Assembly (NCBI GenBank): GCA_026400595.1
Contig: JAPLOT010000051.1
Location: 1 to 7,719, forward strand
Reading direction: 5' to 3'
From: Alphaproteobacteria bacterium
GTDB taxonomy: Bacteria; Pseudomonadota; Alphaproteobacteria; Rhizobiales; Aestuariivirgaceae
Length of the DNA stretch: 7,719 nucleotides
Shown here: in pieces, positions 1-5,850 of the stretch
Layout of the letters: every line of letters starts with the position of its first letter
How positions within the stretch are numbered: position 1 is the stretch's first letter
Made by a program: the position numbers and the translations under genes
The notes under the pieces: model-generated
What the model was told of the DNA's origin: nothing
What the model saw: only the letters and a program-made list of their open reading frames with translations
Databases searched by the model: none

Positions 1-402
1 ATAGCTCGGCACGTTCTCGACGGTCACCTCATTGCCCGTACGAAGCGCGAGAGTCACCGGCCCCACCGGCGTATCCAGGCGATGGATGCCATGTCCGATA
101 CGCCCGAGATGCGCGAGGCTGATGATGGTGCCGATGGCCGCATGCCCGCACATCCCCAGGTAGCCGGCATTGTTGAAGAAGATCACGCCTGCGGCGGAAG
201 AGCTGGTTTCAGGCTCGCAGAGCATGGCTCCCACGAGGGCGTCGTGACCGCGCGGCTCAAGCACCGCAAAACGGCGGATATGGTCGAACTCACGTGCGAA
301 GTGCTCCCGCTTCTCAGCGAGGGTGCGCCCAGTGAGCTGTGGCCCACCTTCGATGATGAGACGCGTGGGCTCACCCTCGGTGTGAGAGTCGATCACCCGC
401 AT
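1..402 (-). CDS. 4-hydroxyproline 2-epimerase / proline racemase family protein (3' end beyond window)
   Basis: Only the first 134 codons are present; the rest runs off the left edge. The protein opens with a hallmark of this family, MRVIDSHTEGEPTRL, and carries MCGHAAIG at residues 84-91, where Cys85 is the first of the two catalytic cysteines. The second catalytic residue is outside the window. It is Cys in epimerases/racemases and Thr in trans-3-hydroxyproline dehydratases, so the exact activity cannot be fixed here. A cytosolic epimerase would convert trans-4-hydroxy-L-proline to cis-4-hydroxy-D-proline, the first step of hydroxyproline catabolism. The neighbouring HypD-like gene favours this role. 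The ATG at 402 was chosen because family members start at this motif and it lies one base after the upstream stop codon. An in-frame ATG at 432 would add ten residues and overlap the upstream gene. Confidence 0.88.
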   Translation of the reverse strand, partial: MRVIDSHTEGEPTRLIIEGGPQLTGRTLAEKREHFAREFDHIRRFAVLEPRGHDALVGAMLCEPETSSSAAGVIFFNNAGYLGMCGHAAIGTIISLAHLGRIGHGIHRLDTPVGPVTLALRTGNEVTVENVPSY

Positions 403-403
403 G

Positions 404-1345
404 TCAGCGCGTCCGTCCGGGCCAGACCGCATACCAGGCCTTGAACAGGGCAAGCTGTCTGTCGGCATAGGCCCTCTGGCTCTCTGACAGCACATCCGAC
501 TCGATGATCTGGCGCGCATAGGCCGCCTCGCCTTCGCAGACCATGAGGTGCTTGTAGTAGAGAACCAGATCCGGTCCCTCGTCGAAGGACGACAGAACGG
601 CCAGCGCCTGTTCAAGATCCCGCGCATCGGTCCGCGCCTGTGGGTCGCCGGCAGCAGCTCGGCGGCACAGGCCGACGAGATGAAGGACCTCGCGTGGCAG
701 AACGTTGCCGATGCCGGTGATGGCGCCGGCTGCGCCGCAATTGACATAGCCGTGAAAGACCTGCGTATCGACGCCCACCATCAGCACCACGCCGTCATCG
801 GCAGACGTGATGTGCTCGGCTGCATAACGCAGTGCTGCGGCACCGCCGAACTCCTTGAAGCCGACCAGATTCGGATGCGAGCGGCGCAGCGCGAAGAACA
901 GGTCGGCCTTGGTCTCGAAGCCGTAATATGGACTGTTGTAGATGACAGCCGGCAGCTGCGGCGCGGCGCCGAGCACCGCTTCGAAATGCGCGCGTTGGGC
1001 CGATGGCGAAGTCCCTCGCGACAGGACCCGCGGAATTACCATCAATCCCCGGGCGCCGACGCTTTGGGCATGTTCCGCAAGGCGGACCGCGCGCGCCGTG
1101 TTCTGCGCACCCGTCCCGACGATCACCGGAATTCCCGCCCGCACCAGATGTTCGACGCCTTCCATACGCTGCTCGTCGCTCAGCAGGGCCCAGTCGCCCA
1201 TCGAGCCGCAATAGACCACCGCGGTCATGCCTGTGCCGATCAGCCGCCTCGCGGTGGCGACCAGTGCGGCATGGTCGGGGGAGCGATCGGCCTTGACCGG
1301 GGTCATGAGGGCCGGGAGGACGCCCTTGAAAATCTCGGGTGACAT
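404..1345 (-). CDS. hypD: DapA-superfamily lyase, probable 1-pyrroline-4-hydroxy-2-carboxylate deaminase (HypD)
   Basis: A complete protein of 313 residues, a normal size for the DapA/NAL class I aldolase superfamily. The Schiff-base lysine is Lys164 in VGFKEFGG and the partner tyrosine is Tyr136 in IYNSPYYG. The dicarboxylate-binding GTTGE of true DapA is replaced by YCGSMGDW (45-52), which, with VIPRVLSRGTSP and SSFDEGPDLVLYYKHLM, is characteristic of the hydroxyproline branch as I know it. The expected cytosolic reaction is deamination and hydration of 1-pyrroline-4-hydroxy-2-carboxylate to 2-oxoglutarate semialdehyde plus ammonia. The epimerase-family gene starts one base after its stop, so the two are probably translationally coupled. 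The ATG at 1345 has an AGGT Shine-Dalgarno five bases upstream. Another aldolase specificity, such as a keto-deoxy sugar acid, is possible but less likely given the neighbour. This HypD is unrelated to the hydrogenase-maturation protein of the same name. Confidence 0.86.
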   Translation of the reverse strand: MSPEIFKGVLPALMTPVKADRSPDHAALVATARRLIGTGMTAVVYCGSMGDWALLSDEQRMEGVEHLVRAGIPVIVGTGAQNTARAVRLAEHAQSVGARGLMVIPRVLSRGTSPSAQRAHFEAVLGAAPQLPAVIYNSPYYGFETKADLFFALRRSHPNLVGFKEFGGAAALRYAAEHITSADDGVVLMVGVDTQVFHGYVNCGAAGAITGIGNVLPREVLHLVGLCRRAAAGDPQARTDARDLEQALAVLSSFDEGPDLVLYYKHLMVCEGEAAYARQIIESDVLSESQRAYADRQLALFKAWYAVWPGRTR

Positions 1346-1450
1346 GGGAAACCTGCTGCGCTGTGATGTGACGGGAAAGGTAACGGCAGGCTTGCGTCAC
1401 GTCTTGACCGAAGGACGGGCAGGCGCTGGGAAATCGGCACAGGGCGCGAG
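1346..1450. promoter_or_regulatory. divergent promoter/operator region between the hydroxyproline genes and the AraC regulator
   Basis: This 105-bp gap separates the divergently transcribed deaminase and AraC-type regulator genes, so promoters for both must lie here or in the flanking coding sequence. A 6-bp inverted repeat, GTGACG (1368-1373) and CGTCAC (1395-1400), is separated by 21 bp and centred in the gap. It is a possible operator, although arms this short can arise by chance. TTGACC at 1404-1409 matches five of six bases of a sigma-70 -35 box on the plus strand, but no good -10 follows at the usual distance, as would suit an activator-dependent or weak promoter. I could not identify a convincing promoter for the minus strand. 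Confidence 0.45.
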
Positions 1451-2185
1451 ATGGCAGGCGGCAGGATGGAAAGAATCGGCGCGCTGGCGCATCCCTTCGA
1501 GGCCCTGTTCGATGCCGTGCCCGACACCGTCTTTTTCATGAAGGACGCGGAGGGCCGCTACACCTCTGTCAATCAGACCCTGGTGCAGCGCCTGGGCTGC
1601 CGCGGCAAGGCCGAACTGATCGGATGTACCGCATGCGATGTCTTTCCGGCGCCGCTCGGCGCGCGCATCCTGGCCCAGGACCGGCAGATCGCCGCAGGCG
1701 GCCGTCCCCTTCACAGCGTGTTGGAGCTCCATCTCTATCCCGGCGGTGCGGAAGGCTGGTGCCTCACCTGGAAAGAACCGGTGCGCGATGCCGCGGGCCG
1801 GATTGCCGGGCTGGCCGGACTCTCGCGCGACCTGCAGACTCGCGCAGAGGAGCCGTCGGCCTATGCCGGAATCTCGGCCGCACTCGCGCACATCCGCGAT
1901 CATCTCGATGGATCATTGAAGCTCGGCGATGTCGCCCGCCTGGCCGGACTCTCGGATTGGCAGTTCGATCAGCGCCTGCGAAGCCTCTTCGGCGTCTCGG
2001 CTGCACAGTACATTACTCGGGCGAGGATCGATCTCGCGCTCAGCCGACTGCGCGGCACGTCCGATCCCATCAGCCAGATCGCGCTGGATTGCGGCTATGC
2101 CGACCAGACGTCCTTCACGCGGCAATTCCGAAAGTCGGTTGGCCTGACGCCGCACGCCTATCGCGCCCAGTTCAGTCGGGAGTGA
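1451..2185 (+). CDS. PAS domain-containing AraC-family transcriptional regulator
   Basis: A 244-residue protein with two domains. The N-terminal part (about 14-128) reads as a PAS fold: FEALFDAVPDTVFFMKDAEGRY is typical of PAS sensor starts and the domain closes with GLAGLSRDLQ. The C-terminal part (about 144-243) is an AraC double helix-turn-helix, including LAGLSDWQFDQRLRSLFG and the family signature GYADQTSFTRQFRKSVGLTP. PAS-AraC proteins are recurrent neighbours of hydroxyproline-degradation genes, so it probably activates the divergent genes in response to hydroxyproline or a pathway intermediate; that target is inferred from position. The ATG at 1451 has AGGG six bases upstream. An alternative ATG at 1466 would remove five residues outside the PAS domain. 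Its last 14 bp overlap the convergent dehydrogenase gene, leaving no space for a terminator between them. Confidence 0.9.
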   Translation: MAGGRMERIGALAHPFEALFDAVPDTVFFMKDAEGRYTSVNQTLVQRLGCRGKAELIGCTACDVFPAPLGARILAQDRQIAAGGRPLHSVLELHLYPGGAEGWCLTWKEPVRDAAGRIAGLAGLSRDLQTRAEEPSAYAGISAALAHIRDHLDGSLKLGDVARLAGLSDWQFDQRLRSLFGVSAAQYITRARIDLALSRLRGTSDPISQIALDCGYADQTSFTRQFRKSVGLTPHAYRAQFSRE

Positions 2186-2942
2186 TGCGGAAGTCCTTGC
2201 CCTCGGGAAGCGTCTGTCCGCCATCGACGATGATGGTCGTCCCGGTGATGTAGGCAGCTTCGTCGGATGCAAGGAAGAGCGCCACATTGGCAATGTCGCG
2301 CGGCGTGCCGAGACGCCCCAGCGGCACCGCTTCTTCCATCGAACGGATAAAGGCCGCGCTGCGATGCATCTTCATGCCCGAGGTCAGGATGTTTCCGGGT
2401 TCGATTCCATTGACGGTGATTCCATAGTTGGCGAATTCCAGCGCCGCAGCCTTGATAAAGCCGTTGATGCCCGCCTTGCTGGCCGAGTAGTGACCATGCC
2501 CCGGGCTGGTGACGCGGGGCCCGGTGATGGACGATGTGAAGACCATGCGGCCGGACCGCTTGGGCTTCATGTGGACCAGTGCCGCGCGGGCCGCGAGGAA
2601 GGTGCCCTTGAGGTTGACCGCCAGCACCGAGTCCCATTCCTCCGGCGAGATGTTCTCGATCAGCGTCCAGGGATAGATGCCGGCGTTCTGTATCAGGATG
2701 TCCAGTCCTCCGAGGTCGTCCACGGCCTTGCGCACGGCCCGTTCCGCATGATCGTTCCGCGCGATGTCGGTCTCGACGAAGAGCCCGCCCAGGCGTTTTG
2801 CCGTTGCGACGCCCGCATCGACCTCGGTATCGGCGATCACCACCCTGGCGCCTTCTTCCACGAAGCGTTCGGCGATGCCCTCGCCGATGCCGCGCGCCGC
2901 TCCGATGACCAATGCGACCTTGCCTTGAAGCCGTCCGCTCAT
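2172..2942 (-). CDS. short-chain dehydrogenase/reductase (classical SDR), substrate unknown
   Basis: A 256-residue classical SDR. The Rossmann glycine motif is GAARGIG (14-20). Asp38 at the end of the second strand points to NAD rather than NADP. NAG lies at 86-88, and the catalytic set is Asn110, Ser138, Tyr152 and Lys156 (YSASK). The C-terminal ITGTTIIVDGGQTLPEG is typical of the FabG-like SDR group, which includes many sugar and polyol dehydrogenases. The ATG at 2942 overlaps the permease stop codon as ATGA, and AGAGG lies five bases upstream. The reading frame stays open further upstream to 3635, but that stretch is out of frame with the permease it covers. As the last gene of a sugar-transport operon without a kinase, it probably oxidises the imported compound at a hydroxyl. 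The substrate cannot be read from the sequence, and FabG-type annotation would be too specific. Confidence 0.9.
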   Translation of the reverse strand: MSGRLQGKVALVIGAARGIGEGIAERFVEEGARVVIADTEVDAGVATAKRLGGLFVETDIARNDHAERAVRKAVDDLGGLDILIQNAGIYPWTLIENISPEEWDSVLAVNLKGTFLAARAALVHMKPKRSGRMVFTSSITGPRVTSPGHGHYSASKAGINGFIKAAALEFANYGITVNGIEPGNILTSGMKMHRSAAFIRSMEEAVPLGRLGTPRDIANVALFLASDEAAYITGTTIIVDGGQTLPEGKDFRITPD

Positions 2943-3937
2943 GCGAACCTCTGCCGGATCTGGAGTTTGAGGGTGTCGAGAAGGACGGCGGCCAGGACCA
3001 GGAGTCCCAGGATCACCTGCGTGTAGTGCGCCGGAAGCCCCATCAGGTTGATGGCCGTGTGAATGGATGAGAGCAGCAGAACGCCGGCATAGACACCCGG
3101 CAGCCTGCCGACGCCGCCCTTGAGGCTGACGCCGCCGATGACCACGGCCGCAAAGGCGTTGAACAACATGCCGGTGCCGAGATTGGCGGTTGCACCCGAG
3201 GTGCGGATCGCCAGCAACCAGCCGGCGAGTCCCGCGATGGCGCCAGCCAGGATGAAGCTGATGAACATCAGCCGGTCGACCTTGATGCCGGCGCGGAAGG
3301 CCGCCACCGGATTGCCGCCCACCAGCGTGATGTGGCGGCCGAAGGGCGTCCGGCTCATGATGAAGGAGAAGATGGCGAAACAGGCAATCGCGATCCAGGC
3401 GATGAGCGGCACATGCAGAAAAGTCTGTATGCCGATGACCCGGATCGAGGGTGCAAGGTCCTGAGCCGAACGGCCGCCGGAAATCGCTACCACGAGTCCC
3501 CGCACCCAGATGTATGAGGCCAGCGTCACGATGAAGGCATTCATCTTCAGCTTGATGGTGAAGAAGCCGTTGATGAGCCCGATCAGCCCCCCGACGGCGA
3601 GCGCCAGCAATAGCGAAATCGGCAGGACAAGCCACTCCGGCGTGAAGGTGATTCCAAGGCCGATGCCGCGCGCGCAGAACAGGATGCCGGTCAGCATTGC
3701 GGCAAGTGCGGCTGTGGACTCAACCGAGAGGTCCATGTGGCCTGCGATGATGACGATGGCCAGGCCAATCGCCATCACTCCCACGAAGGTCGATTGTTCG
3801 ATGATGTTGGCGAAGATGCCGATCTGGAAGAAGTTCGGGACAAAGAGGGAAAACACGATCAGCACCGCGGCCAGCATGAACCAGACGAGATGGTCGAGCA
3901 CGAATTCGGCCGTTGCGCGCTGGCGTGGTGAGGTCAT
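2939..3937 (-). CDS. sugar ABC transporter permease, RbsC/FrcC type (CUT2 family)
   Basis: A 332-residue, very hydrophobic inner-membrane protein of the size expected for BPD_transp_2 permeases. By eye it has eight or more membrane segments, the first at about 15-33. Family landmarks are AGHMDLSVESTAAL (65-78), where most relatives read GGIDLSVGS; NAFIVTLASYIWVRG (133-147); TPFGRHITLVGGNPVAAFRAGI (197-218), the cytoplasmic region expected to contact the ATPase; and AAVVIGGVSLKGGVGRLPG (263-281). It should dimerise to form the channel that takes substrate from the upstream binding protein. Its stop overlaps the SDR start by four bases (ATGA). The ATG at 3937 is preceded closely by AGGA. The nearby hairpin upstream may lower its expression relative to the binding protein. 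The substrate class (sugar, polyol or cyclitol) comes from the family and the exact ligand is unknown. Confidence 0.94.
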   Translation of the reverse strand: MTSPRQRATAEFVLDHLVWFMLAAVLIVFSLFVPNFFQIGIFANIIEQSTFVGVMAIGLAIVIIAGHMDLSVESTAALAAMLTGILFCARGIGLGITFTPEWLVLPISLLLALAVGGLIGLINGFFTIKLKMNAFIVTLASYIWVRGLVVAISGGRSAQDLAPSIRVIGIQTFLHVPLIAWIAIACFAIFSFIMSRTPFGRHITLVGGNPVAAFRAGIKVDRLMFISFILAGAIAGLAGWLLAIRTSGATANLGTGMLFNAFAAVVIGGVSLKGGVGRLPGVYAGVLLLSSIHTAINLMGLPAHYTQVILGLLVLAAVLLDTLKLQIRQRFA

Positions 3938-3961
3938 GTCCTGCTCATGTCGGGAAGGTGC

Positions 3962-3983
3962 GGCCCCGGCTCACGCCGGGGCC
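3962..3983 (-). promoter_or_regulatory. intercistronic mRNA hairpin between binding-protein and permease genes
   Basis: A perfect inverted repeat with 9-bp arms GGCCCCGGC (3962-3970) and GCCGGGGCC (3975-3983) around a 4-nt loop. In the minus-strand transcript the loop is GUGA, a GNRA tetraloop, so the stem-loop should be extremely stable. It starts 17 bases after the binding-protein stop and ends 24 bases before the permease start. No run of U follows it, so it is not a standard intrinsic terminator. Such hairpins after binding-protein genes commonly block 3' exonucleases and protect the upstream message, which raises binding-protein yield relative to the membrane components. That role is inferred here. 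Confidence 0.8.
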
Positions 3984-3999
3984 TGCGGTGTCTGTCAGG

Positions 4000-5043
4000 T
4001 CATTGAACCGGCGTGACCGGATCGGTCGGCGCCTTCAGGTTGCCCCAGAAGCGCGGCTCGTCGACGTTTTCCTTGGTGATGGCCGCACCCGGGATCTTCA
4101 GGTTCGGCCCCCAGGGCTCGATGGTGAGCGTGGAGTCCAGTCCCAGCACGTTGTAGGTGCCGGGCTTGATCTCCTGCTTGTTGACCACCTTGTCGGCGAA
4201 CATGGCGATGGCAGCAGCCTGCGCATAGAGCGGCTGCTCCACTTCCACGTTGAGCCAGCCCTTGCGGATCAGGTCGAGTCCGACCGGTGCGCCGTTGGAC
4301 GAGATCATCATCACGTCGCCCGGCTTCTTGCCCTTGGCCTCCAGCGCCGCCACGGCGGCGACCGAGAGATGGGCCGCATGAAGGAAGATCAGGTCGATGT
4401 CCGGATTGGCCACGATCTGGTCGCTGACGATGGTGCCTGCGTTGGAGGCTTCCCACTGCATGGCGGGCAGGGAGATGATCTGCACGCCGGGGAACTCCTT
4501 CATCTTCTCCTCGAAGCCCGCCTGGATGTCGAGGGTATAGGGATCGGCGGGGTCGCCCAGAACCTGGAGGACCTTGCCCTTCACCTCGCCATTCTTTTCC
4601 TTGAGCAACCGCTGGATCTCGCCGGCGGCGACATAGCCGATCTCGACGGTCCCCGCGACGGAAGTGAAGTCCGACGGGGTCGCCTTGATCTGGCGGTCGA
4701 ACTGCATGACCGGAATCCCGGCGGCGCGGGCCTTCTCGATCGAAGGCTGCAGGGCGTTGAAGTCCACCGCCGCCAGAACGATGGCTGCGGGCTTGAGCAG
4801 GATGGTGTCGTTCATCTGGCTCTGCTGCAGGTCGGTCTTGTTGTCGGCATTGAGCGTGACGACATCGTAGCCCACGCCCTTGAGGAACTTCTCGATGGCC
4901 GAGACCGACTCGGTCTGGAACTCGTCCAGAAGTGTTGGCACCATGTAATAGATCGTGCCCTTGGATTCGGCGAAGGCGGGCGAGCCGAGACCGATCGCGG
5001 CCGCCGCGAGGGTCATGGTCAGGAGTCTGCGTAGGCGATTCAT
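4000..5043 (-). CDS. periplasmic sugar-binding protein of a CUT2-type ABC transporter
   Basis: A 347-residue type I periplasmic binding protein. The signal peptide is clear: MNRLRR, a hydrophobic stretch at 7-20, and an AFA site predicting cleavage after Ala25. There is no lipobox cysteine. The fold is recognisable from AADVxxL-like repeats, PVMQFDRQI (111-119) with the usual Asp-Arg ligand pair at 116-117, and the hinge/C-lobe region VEVEQPLYAQAAAIAM. Two positions that usually hydrogen-bond sugars differ from the family norm: the Asn-Asp pair is Ala-Ala at about 223-224, and the Asp of the GFDG-type loop is Asn250 in SSNGAP. An atypical ligand is therefore plausible. An AGGAG Shine-Dalgarno six bases before the ATG is the strongest in the operon. 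The gene follows the ATPase gene by 18 bp. Confidence 0.93.
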   Translation of the reverse strand: MNRLRRLLTMTLAAAAIGLGSPAFAESKGTIYYMVPTLLDEFQTESVSAIEKFLKGVGYDVVTLNADNKTDLQQSQMNDTILLKPAAIVLAAVDFNALQPSIEKARAAGIPVMQFDRQIKATPSDFTSVAGTVEIGYVAAGEIQRLLKEKNGEVKGKVLQVLGDPADPYTLDIQAGFEEKMKEFPGVQIISLPAMQWEASNAGTIVSDQIVANPDIDLIFLHAAHLSVAAVAALEAKGKKPGDVMMISSNGAPVGLDLIRKGWLNVEVEQPLYAQAAAIAMFADKVVNKQEIKPGTYNVLGLDSTLTIEPWGPNLKIPGAAITKENVDEPRFWGNLKAPTDPVTPVQ

Positions 5044-5049
5044 TGACGT

Positions 5050-5054
5050 CTCCT
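5050..5054 (-). promoter_or_regulatory. strong Shine-Dalgarno of the binding-protein gene
   Basis: AGGAG (within AAAGGAG) on the minus strand lies six bases before the ATG at 5043, near-ideal in sequence and spacing. It sits in the only short spacer of the operon that is not an ATGA overlap. It fixes the binding-protein start and suggests independent, strong initiation. Confidence 0.75.
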
Positions 5055-5061
5055 TTGCTGT

Positions 5062-5850
5062 TTACGCTGCAGGGCCATTCGGCCTCGTTTCTTGGGCGGT
5101 CCCGAGCTGGGCCTCGCCGGTGATCATGCGCACGACTTCGTCCGGGCTGGTCTTCGCGCGTGCGACATTGCCCGCGACCAGTCCCTGGCGGATCACCACG
5201 ATGCGATCCGCCACCTGGAAGGCCTGGGCCATGATGTGGGTGATGATGATGACGCCGATGCCCTGGTCCGCGATGCGGCGGATCATCTCGAGGCCGCGCC
5301 GCGTCTGCTCGACGCCGAGGGCCGCAAAGGGTTCGTCGAGCAGAACCAGCTTGCCGCCCCAGTGGACGAAGCGGTTGAGCTCGATGGCCTGGCGCTGCCC
5401 GCCGGACAGATACTCGACGTTGGTGCGCAGCGACGGGATGCGGGTCCCGGCATTGGACATGGCCCTGGTCACGGCGGCCTCCATCTCGGCTTCCTGCAGG
5501 ACCGGTATTCCGAAGTACCGCTTCACGATCTCGCGGCCCATGAAGAAGTTGGCAACAACGTCAACGTTCGTGCAGAGCGACAGGTCCTGATAGACCGTCT
5601 CGATGCCCTCCGCCTTGGCATCGGCCGGTGAGGTGAAGTTCCTTTCGCGTCCATCGAAATAGAGCGATCCTGATGTGGGCTTCAGCCCGCCCGAGATGAT
5701 CTTCACCAGTGTCGACTTGCCGGCGCCGTTGTCGCCGAGGAGTGCCAGCACCTCGCCGCGCTGCACCTCGAAGCTGATGCCGCGCAGCGCCTCGATGGCG
5801 CCGAAGTTGCGCGTGATGTCCTGCAGGCGGAGCAGGGGGTCGCCGCTCAT
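5062..5850 (-). CDS. sugar ABC transporter ATP-binding protein, single-domain FrcA-like
   Basis: A 262-residue cytoplasmic ATPase with one complete nucleotide-binding domain: Walker A GDNGAGKST (39-47), Q-loop Gln88 in VYQDL, signature LSGGQRQ (148-154), Walker B LVLLDE (168-173) and H-loop His205. DEPFAALGVEQT resembles the DEPTAALGV of sugar importers, with Phe replacing Thr. Most CUT2 ATPases (RbsA, XylG) are about 500 residues with two fused domains. This short form resembles the FrcA fructose type and should act as a homodimer. The ATG at 5850 overlaps the ROK stop as ATGA, with GGGAGG eight bases upstream. An open frame continues upstream to 6261, but that extra stretch lies over the ROK gene and shows no ABC-domain similarity. 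The energiser role for the downstream binding protein and permease is well supported by synteny. Confidence 0.95.
   Translation of the reverse strand: MSGDPLLRLQDITRNFGAIEALRGISFEVQRGEVLALLGDNGAGKSTLVKIISGGLKPTSGSLYFDGRERNFTSPADAKAEGIETVYQDLSLCTNVDVVANFFMGREIVKRYFGIPVLQEAEMEAAVTRAMSNAGTRIPSLRTNVEYLSGGQRQAIELNRFVHWGGKLVLLDEPFAALGVEQTRRGLEMIRRIADQGIGVIIITHIMAQAFQVADRIVVIRQGLVAGNVARAKTSPDEVVRMITGEAQLGTAQETRPNGPAA

Noticed and set aside
548..1342. 264-codon plus-strand open frame
   Set aside because: It is antisense to the HypD-like gene, whose catalytic residues and family motifs are clear.
2943..3635. N-terminal extension or fusion of the SDR in an open frame reaching 3635
   Set aside because: The extension has no similarity to SDRs and overlies the permease in another frame; the SDR start at 2942 fits the family and has a good Shine-Dalgarno.
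3962..3983. Rho-independent terminator after the binding-protein gene
   Set aside because: The stem is strong, but no U tract follows in the transcript, and the downstream permease is needed from the same operon.
3913..5034. 373-codon plus-strand open frame
   Set aside because: It is antisense to the binding-protein gene, has His/Asp/Arg-rich composition and no domain; the opposite strand has a signal peptide and a clear fold.
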